In this document: one piece after another, positions 54,691-64,000 of the stretch
Layout of the letters: every line of letters starts with the position of its first letter
How positions within the stretch are numbered: position 1 is the stretch's first letter
Origin: Paracidovorax citrulli
GTDB lineage: Bacteria; Pseudomonadota; Gammaproteobacteria; Burkholderiales; Burkholderiaceae_C
Assembly (NCBI RefSeq): GCF_900100305.1
Contig: NZ_FNEY01000007.1
Span: forward strand, 1 to 64,000
Direction: 5' to 3'
DNA length: 64,000 nucleotides
Notes under the pieces: model-generated
What the model was told of the DNA's origin: nothing
The model's input: the letters and a program-made list of their open reading frames with translations, nothing else
Database searches by the model: none
Made by a program: the position numbers and the translations under genes

Positions 54691-57447
54691 ATGTCCACGC
54701 CGTTCGCTGAACCCGGCGTCGCCTCCGCGGAGCATGCCGCCGGGGCCGCCCATTCCCGATTCCACCAGCGGCTGCAGCGCCGCTATGCCGGCGAAACCGC
54801 GCTGCTGCCGCCGGGCGCGCCCACCCGCCAGACCATGGCCGGGGCCCTGCAGGCCCTGCGCGCGCGCGGGCACGACACGGGCGCCGCCCTGCGCGTGCTG
54901 CGGCAGCTGGTCATGGAACGGCTGATCCGGCTGGACTGCGAGGAAGGCGCGCCACTGTCCGACATCACCCGGGCCACGACCGAACTCGCGGAACTCGCGC
55001 TGGACGAAGCCCTGCGCCAGGCCCGTCAGGACCTCGATGCCCGCCATGGCCCGCCGCAGGGCCCGGACGGCGGCCCGGTGGCGCTCTGGATCGTCGGCAT
55101 GGGCAAGCTGGGCGCGCGCGAACTGAACGTGTCCAGCGACATCGACGTGATCTACGTCTATGAGCACGAAGGCGAGACCGCCGGGGTGGACGGCGGCCGC
55201 GGCCGCATCTCCCACCAGGAATACTTCGGGCGGGCCGTGAAGGCCATCCACGCCCTGGTGGGAGAGACCACCGAGCACGGCTTCGTCTTCCGCATGGACC
55301 TGGCCCTGCGCCCCAACGGCAACTCGGGCCCGCCCGCCGTCTCGCTCGCCGCCCTGGAGGAATACCTGCAGGTGCAGGGCCGCGAATGGGAGCGCTTCGC
55401 CTGGCTCAAGAGCCGCATCGTCGCGCCACGCGACGGCCTGGGCCATCCGGCCGTGCAGGGGCTGCGCGCGGTGGTGCTGCCTTTCGTCTTCCGCCGCTAC
55501 CTCGACTACAGCGTGTTCGATTCGCTGCGCTCGCTGCACCGGCAGATCCGCGACCATGCCGCGAAGCGCAGCGCGGGCCATCCCGAGCGGGCCAACGACG
55601 TCAAGCTCTCGCGCGGGGGCATCCGCGAGATCGAATTCACAGTGCAGCTGCTGCAGGTGGTGCGCGGCGGGCAGTTCCCGGAGTTGCGCTGCCGCCCCAC
55701 GCTGGAAGCCCTGCAGCGCCTCGCGCGCGCCGGCCTCATGCCCCAGGAGACGGCCGATGCGCTGGCCGAGGCCTATACCTTCCTGCGCCGCGTGGAGCAC
55801 CGCATCCAGTACCTGGACGACCAGCAGACCCACGTGCTGCCCACGCGCGACGACGACCTCGCCTGGATCGCCAGCACGCTGGGGCTCGGCTGCTGCGCTT
55901 TCCTGCGCCAGCTCGACGCGCACCGCGAACTGGTGGCGCAGGAGTTCGACACGCTGCTGGGCGGCCCCGGCAAGCGCCAGTGCAGCGCAGGCGGCTGCGG
56001 CGGGCCACGCGCGCAATCGGCACCGGTGCCCGAGTTCGACACGCTGCTGGAGCAACTGCCCCCGAAGGTGCGCGAACGCGTGGCCGAATGGCGCGACCAT
56101 CCGCGCGTGGCCGCGCTGCGCGACGAAGCCCGCGCACGGCTGCTGCGGCTGGTGCAGCGCACGGCGCGCTGGCTGGCCGAAGGCCGGGTGAACGAAGACG
56201 CCGCGGTGCGGCTCGTGGCCTGGCTGGAGCCGCTGCTGCGCCGCGAGAGCTATCTCGCGCTGCTGCTGGAACGCCCGTCGGTGCACGAGCACCTGATGCA
56301 CCTCCTGGGTGCCGCCCAGTGGCCGGCCCGCTACATGCTGCAGCACCCCGGCGTGATCGACGAACTGGCCGGGGACGCGCTGCTGTCCGAGCGCTTCGTC
56401 CCGGCGGATTTCGAGCACGAAATGGAGCTGCGCATCGGATCGCTGCGCTCCACCGGCGAGGACGACGACGAGGCATTGCTCAATCTGCTGCGCCGCGCCC
56501 AGCATGCGGAGACCTTCCGCACCCTCGCGCGCGACGTGGAGCGGCGCATCACCGTCGAACAGGTGGCCGACGACCTGTCGGCCCTGGCCGACTGCGTGCT
56601 GCGCGTGACCGCCGCCTGGTGCTGGGACCGGCTGCGCAACCGGCACCGCGACGTGCCGCAGTTCGGCATCATCGGCTACGGCAAGCTCGGCGGCAAGGAA
56701 CTGGGCTACGGCAGCGACCTGGACATCGTCTTCGTGTTCGACGACGACGACGACCGCGCGCCCGAGATCTATGCCGCCTTCGCGCGCAAGCTCATCAACT
56801 GGCTCACGGTGAAGACCGGCGAAGGCGACCTCTACGAGATCGACACCGCCCTGCGGCCCAACGGCAGCTCGGGCCTGCTGGTCACCAGCTTCGAGGCGTA
56901 TGCCAACTACCAGCAGCGCCGCGGCAGCAACACCGCCTGGACCTGGGAACACCAGGCCATGACGCGCGCACGCTTCGTGCTCGGCAGCGATGCGCTGCGC
57001 GACCGCTTCGACGCCGTGCGCACGGCCGTCATCACGGCCCCGCGCGATGCCGCCGGCCTGCACGCGGAGATCGTCGCCATGCGCGAGCGCGTGCGCGAGG
57101 CACACCCGGTGCCCACGGGACAGTTCGACGTGAAGCACAGCGTGGGCGGCATGGTGGATGCGGAATTCGCCGTGCAGTACCTCGTGCTGGCGCATGCGGG
57201 CGAGCACCCGGGCCTGTGCGACAACGTCGGCAACATCGCCCTGCTGCAGCGCGCGGAAGCCGCCGGCCTGCTGCCGGCCGGCGTCGGTGCCGCCGCGGCC
57301 TCGGCCTACCGGACGCTGCGCCAGGTGCAGCACCGCGCGCGGCTCAACGAAGAGCCCACGCGCGTGGCACCCTCGTCGCTCCATACCGAACGCGAGGCGG
57401 TGATGGCGCTGTGGCGCGCGGTTTTCGGCGGCACGGCGGCATCGTGA
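54691..57447 (+). CDS. glnE: Glutamine synthetase adenylyltransferase/deadenylase
   Basis: A 918-aa protein with two nucleotidyltransferase domains: IVGMGKLGARELNVSSDIDVIYVY (about residues 132-155) and IIGYGKLGGKELGYGSDLDIVFVF (about 658-681), each followed by GlnE helical regions. It adenylylates and deadenylylates glutamine synthetase in response to nitrogen status. ATG at 54691 is the family start. It is divergent from YhdP. Confidence 0.95.
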   Translation: MSTPFAEPGVASAEHAAGAAHSRFHQRLQRRYAGETALLPPGAPTRQTMAGALQALRARGHDTGAALRVLRQLVMERLIRLDCEEGAPLSDITRATTELAELALDEALRQARQDLDARHGPPQGPDGGPVALWIVGMGKLGARELNVSSDIDVIYVYEHEGETAGVDGGRGRISHQEYFGRAVKAIHALVGETTEHGFVFRMDLALRPNGNSGPPAVSLAALEEYLQVQGREWERFAWLKSRIVAPRDGLGHPAVQGLRAVVLPFVFRRYLDYSVFDSLRSLHRQIRDHAAKRSAGHPERANDVKLSRGGIREIEFTVQLLQVVRGGQFPELRCRPTLEALQRLARAGLMPQETADALAEAYTFLRRVEHRIQYLDDQQTHVLPTRDDDLAWIASTLGLGCCAFLRQLDAHRELVAQEFDTLLGGPGKRQCSAGGCGGPRAQSAPVPEFDTLLEQLPPKVRERVAEWRDHPRVAALRDEARARLLRLVQRTARWLAEGRVNEDAAVRLVAWLEPLLRRESYLALLLERPSVHEHLMHLLGAAQWPARYMLQHPGVIDELAGDALLSERFVPADFEHEMELRIGSLRSTGEDDDEALLNLLRRAQHAETFRTLARDVERRITVEQVADDLSALADCVLRVTAAWCWDRLRNRHRDVPQFGIIGYGKLGGKELGYGSDLDIVFVFDDDDDRAPEIYAAFARKLINWLTVKTGEGDLYEIDTALRPNGSSGLLVTSFEAYANYQQRRGSNTAWTWEHQAMTRARFVLGSDALRDRFDAVRTAVITAPRDAAGLHAEIVAMRERVREAHPVPTGQFDVKHSVGGMVDAEFAVQYLVLAHAGEHPGLCDNVGNIALLQRAEAAGLLPAGVGAAAASAYRTLRQVQHRARLNEEPTRVAPSSLHTEREAVMALWRAVFGGTAAS

Positions 57448-57840
57448 TGCCCTGCGGCGGCGAAAGGCCGTCGCCATTCCCGCTGCTTTTCGCATCCTTC
57501 CTCAGGCAAAGCAGGGGGCTTCCCTTATCCCAGCCATAAATGTTGGGACATTGATGCTCGACAGTTTTTTGTCAACGATACCTACAAGCGACAGAAAATT
57601 ACAACATTGCGCCGATAACCGCAGGAGACGCGGACTCATACCTGCGAAGAGCCTCTGAAGGGGCCACAGCAAAGAGGGAGGGCCATCGCGCCTGACACGG
57701 TCATCCGACGCCTGGGGGGTGCATCCCCTGGCGCGTCGTGCGCGGCTGTACCAACGGACCACCATCGCGGGCCCATGCCCGCGGCGGTCTGCCGGTCCGT
57801 CTCCCATTCCATCGTTGTCAACGAGCCGAACGGAGCAACC
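57448..57840. other. Intergenic region before the NRPS cluster
   Basis: About 390 bp. The part 57540-57620 is more AT-rich and holds small inverted repeats (CCCAgccataaatgtTGGG; GACA...TGTC around a T-run) and a possible -35 TTGTCA without a clear -10. This is the likely promoter region of the cluster. No PIP box was found. Confidence 0.4.
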
Positions 57841-62190
<4,350 letters not shown>

Positions 62191-62213
62191 CACATCGCAG
62201 GAGACACCCAGCC

Positions 62214-63545
62214 ATGGCACGCTACCTGCTCGCCGCCACCGCCCTGCCCGGACACGTCATGCCGGTCCTGGCCGTGGCACGGCATCTCGTCCAGCTCGGC
62301 CACGAGGTGCGGATCCACACCGGCGGCATCTTCCGCACCCAGGCCGAAAATACAGGCGCCAGCTTCATCCCGCTGCTGCCCGGCATCAACCACGACTACC
62401 GCGAGCTTGGCCAGCGGCACCCGCAACTGCAGCGGCTGTCGCCCGGTCCGCCCCGGCTCGCCTATGGCCTCAAGCACTTCTTCGCCGACGCCATCGCGCT
62501 GCAGTACGAAGGCCTGCGCAGCATCCTGGACGGAGGCTTCGACGCCGACGCCATCGTCACGGACACCATGTTCTGCGGCACCATGCCGCTGCTGCTGGGG
62601 CCGCGCAGCGACAGGCCGCCCGTGGTCGCGCTGGGCATCAGCGCGCTGGCGCTCTCCAGCGCCGACACGGCCATGTTCGGCTCGGCGCTGCCGCCGCCCG
62701 CCAACGCCCAGCAGCGACAGCAATACCAGTCGCTCCAGGCCATGGTCCGGCGAACCACGTTCGACGACGTGCAGCGCCACTTCGACGGCGTGCTCGCGCA
62801 ACTGGGGCGTCCGCCGCTTCCAGGGTTCTTCGCCGATGCCATGTTCACCCTGCCGGACCTCTACCTGCAGCTCACGGCCGAGGCGTTCGAGTACCCGCGC
62901 AGCGACCTGCCCGAAACGGTCCGCTTCGTGGGACCGCTGCTCGCGCCGCCCTCGCAGGGTTTCGAGCCGCCGCCGTGGTGGCACACGCTGGACGATGGCC
63001 GCAACGTGGTGCTGGTCACGCAGGGCACGCTGGCCAACGAAGACCCGAACCACCTGATCGTCCCCACGCTCCAGGCGCTGGCCGGCATGCCGCACCTGCA
63101 CGTGATCGCCACCACGGGCGGGCCCGTGCCGGCAGCGGTCGCGGCAGCGGCTCCCGCGAATGCACGCGTCCTCGACTTCGTGCCGTACGACCGCCTCCTG
63201 CCCAAGGTGCATGCGATGGTGACCAATGGCGGCTACGGTTCGGTCAACCATGCCCTCAGCCTCGGCATTCCCCTGGTGGTGGCCGGAACCACGGAAGAGA
63301 AGCCCGAAATCGCGGCCCGCGTCGCCTGGACGGGAGCAGGCATCAACCTGAAGACGGGGCAACCCGGCAGCCGCGCGATCGCGGATGCCATCCACCAGCT
63401 GCTCGGCAATCCCTCCTACCGGCAGCGCGCCCAGGCGTTGCGGGATGCCTTTGCGGGATACGACGCGCTGGCAAGCATCGCCCAGGCCCTGGAGAACCTG
63501 CCCGGGCCGGCGGAACGCAGCCGGCTGCAGCCGGCCCTTGCGTAG
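62214..63545 (+). CDS. GT1-family glycosyltransferase (UGT/MGT-like)
   Basis: A 443-aa protein with a GT-B fold: N-terminal LLAATALPGHVMPVLAVARHLVQLGHEV and C-terminal nucleotide-sugar-binding signature (FVPYDRLLPKVHAMVTNGGYGSVNHALSLGIPLVVAGTTEEKPEIAARVA), which includes the PSPG-like His/Gly-rich part. It transfers a sugar to a small acceptor, as in macrolide or rhamnolipid-type glycosylation. It lies 23 bp after the NRPS gene, so it very probably modifies the NRPS product. Confidence 0.9.
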   Translation: MARYLLAATALPGHVMPVLAVARHLVQLGHEVRIHTGGIFRTQAENTGASFIPLLPGINHDYRELGQRHPQLQRLSPGPPRLAYGLKHFFADAIALQYEGLRSILDGGFDADAIVTDTMFCGTMPLLLGPRSDRPPVVALGISALALSSADTAMFGSALPPPANAQQRQQYQSLQAMVRRTTFDDVQRHFDGVLAQLGRPPLPGFFADAMFTLPDLYLQLTAEAFEYPRSDLPETVRFVGPLLAPPSQGFEPPPWWHTLDDGRNVVLVTQGTLANEDPNHLIVPTLQALAGMPHLHVIATTGGPVPAAVAAAAPANARVLDFVPYDRLLPKVHAMVTNGGYGSVNHALSLGIPLVVAGTTEEKPEIAARVAWTGAGINLKTGQPGSRAIADAIHQLLGNPSYRQRAQALRDAFAGYDALASIAQALENLPGPAERSRLQPALA

Positions 63546-63575
63546 CCATGAAAAAAACTGCAACGGAGCTTTCCC

Positions 63576-63749
63576 ATGACCCATCCCCTTGACGACAGCA
63601 ACGGCCTCTTCCTCGTGCTGCACAACGCCGCAGGCCAGGCGTCCCTGTGGCCGCACTTCCTGGTGGTTCCGGCAGGCTGGACGGCAGTCTTCGGCCCGGA
63701 AAGCGCCGAACGCTGCCGCGGCTTCATCGAGGCCCGAGCTCCCGCCTGA
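63576..63749 (+). CDS. MbtH-like protein, short form
   Basis: A 57-aa protein with the MbtH pattern NxxGQASLWPHFLVVPAGW and SAERCRGFIE. MbtH proteins bind and activate NRPS adenylation domains. It is shorter than usual and lacks the C-terminal WTDxRP segment, so its activity should be tested. GGAG precedes the ATG. It follows the glycosyltransferase by 30 bp, as expected of the operon. Confidence 0.8.
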   Translation: MTHPLDDSNGLFLVLHNAAGQASLWPHFLVVPAGWTAVFGPESAERCRGFIEARAPA

Positions 63750-63804
63750 ACGGCACCCACGGTCCAGCCGATACGGCGGGACGCCGGTCGGAGCACCCAA
63801 TCAA

Positions 63805-63837
63805 TTCAAACAAACGTTTGATTGAATGTGGTGTAAT
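63805..63837 (+). promoter_or_regulatory. Palindromic operator and -10 box before the TetR gene
   Basis: TTCAAaCAAACGTTTGaTTGAA (63805-63826) is a near-perfect palindrome (core CAAACGTTTG exact). TGTAAT at 63832-63837 can act as a -10 and would give a very short leader. It is a good candidate operator for the TetR protein itself, and perhaps for the NRPS operon if a second copy exists. Confidence 0.6.
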
Positions 63838-63845
63838 CCGCGGCC

Positions 63846-64000
63846 ATGCCCGCACGACGCCCACGTTCCGCCGAGGCCCCCCCTCCGGCATCGTCTCCAG
63901 CCCCGACGGGAGAGGAGCAGGCATCCCCGCGGGCGCGCCTGCTGTCCGCCGCCCTGCGTCTGTTTTCCGAGCAGGGCTACACCAAGACTTCGGTCCGGGC
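63846..64000 (+). CDS. TetR-family transcriptional regulator, N-terminal part (cut by window end)
   Basis: The frame begins MPARRPRSAEAPP and reaches PRARLLSAALRLFSEQGYTKTSVR, the start of the TetR HTH (helix 1 and the turn before helix 2). The rest is outside the window. It probably represses itself through the adjacent palindrome. It is on the same strand as the NRPS cluster, and whether it controls that cluster is inference. Confidence 0.8.
   Translation, partial: MPARRPRSAEAPPPASSPAPTGEEQASPRARLLSAALRLFSEQGYTKTSVR

Noticed and set aside
57448..57840. Possible PIP box upstream of the NRPS gene
   Set aside because: No TTCG-N15-TTCG pair was found on the coding strand, so HrpX control of the cluster is not supported.

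Overview
The window is high-GC DNA from a betaproteobacterium of the Comamonadaceae, most likely a plant-associated Acidovorax/Paracidovorax. The gene families support this (recA-recX, yajC-secD-secF, glnE, YhdP-nitrilase, a Bug-type binding protein next to a LysR regulator, DUF4148). So do two plant-inducible-promoter (PIP) type elements, the signature of HrpX-controlled type III secretion genes. The genus is inference; no rRNA or tRNA gene was seen.

Layout. 1-352: cut end of an IS5-type element that abuts, and probably trimmed, a small membrane-protein gene. 1.1-5.7 kb: NERD-domain SF1 helicase, methyltransferase, alpha/beta hydrolase, VOC protein, RDD protein. 6.0-10.2 kb: accessory island with a Fic-domain AMPylase, a decayed IS30-type transposase, an AT-rich NACHT NTPase broken by a 1-nt frameshift at a G6 run, and a decayed second copy of the NERD helicase. 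10.3-15.8 kb: core block of topB with a small lipoprotein, SET-domain protein, birA and a SPOR-like protein. 15.8-19.0 kb: two tandem leucine-rich-repeat proteins ending in a degenerate Fic domain, behind an imperfect PIP box. 19.2-25.9 kb: formylglutamate amidohydrolase family protein, Bug-type binding protein, LysR regulator, DUF4148 protein, and a two-component system whose two genes are separated by a 264-bp MITE-like element, then a MarR regulator. 26.0-33.7 kb: recA (with LexA box), recX, DUF1631 protein, yajC-secD-secF. 33.9-38.7 kb: fused indolepyruvate ferredoxin oxidoreductase divergent from an Lrp-type regulator, and a secreted protein. 38.8-44.4 kb: MFS exporter, a candidate type III effector behind a perfect PIP box, a secreted pepsin-like aspartic protease, and an unknown anchored protein. 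44.6-50.3 kb: mltA, a 44-aa membrane peptide, an OmpA-type lipoprotein, a FixL/FixJ-like pair and a nitrilase-family amidohydrolase. 50.3-57.4 kb: YhdP-family protein and glnE. 57.8-64.0 kb: a small biosynthetic cluster of an EntF-like single-module NRPS (C-A-T-reductase), a glycosyltransferase, an MbtH-like protein and the start of a TetR regulator.

Most interesting parts: (i) the cluster at 57.8-64 kb, predicted to activate serine, acylate it with an EntF-type condensation domain and release it reductively as an aldehyde or alcohol that may be glycosylated; (ii) the HrpX-type element and -10 box before an uncharacterised Cys-His-Asp effector candidate at 40.7 kb; (iii) the tandem LRR/pseudo-Fic proteins, with the same architecture as AvrAC but the Fic catalytic His and Arg replaced; (iv) the decayed defence island. 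Functions given are from reading motifs; no database search was run.
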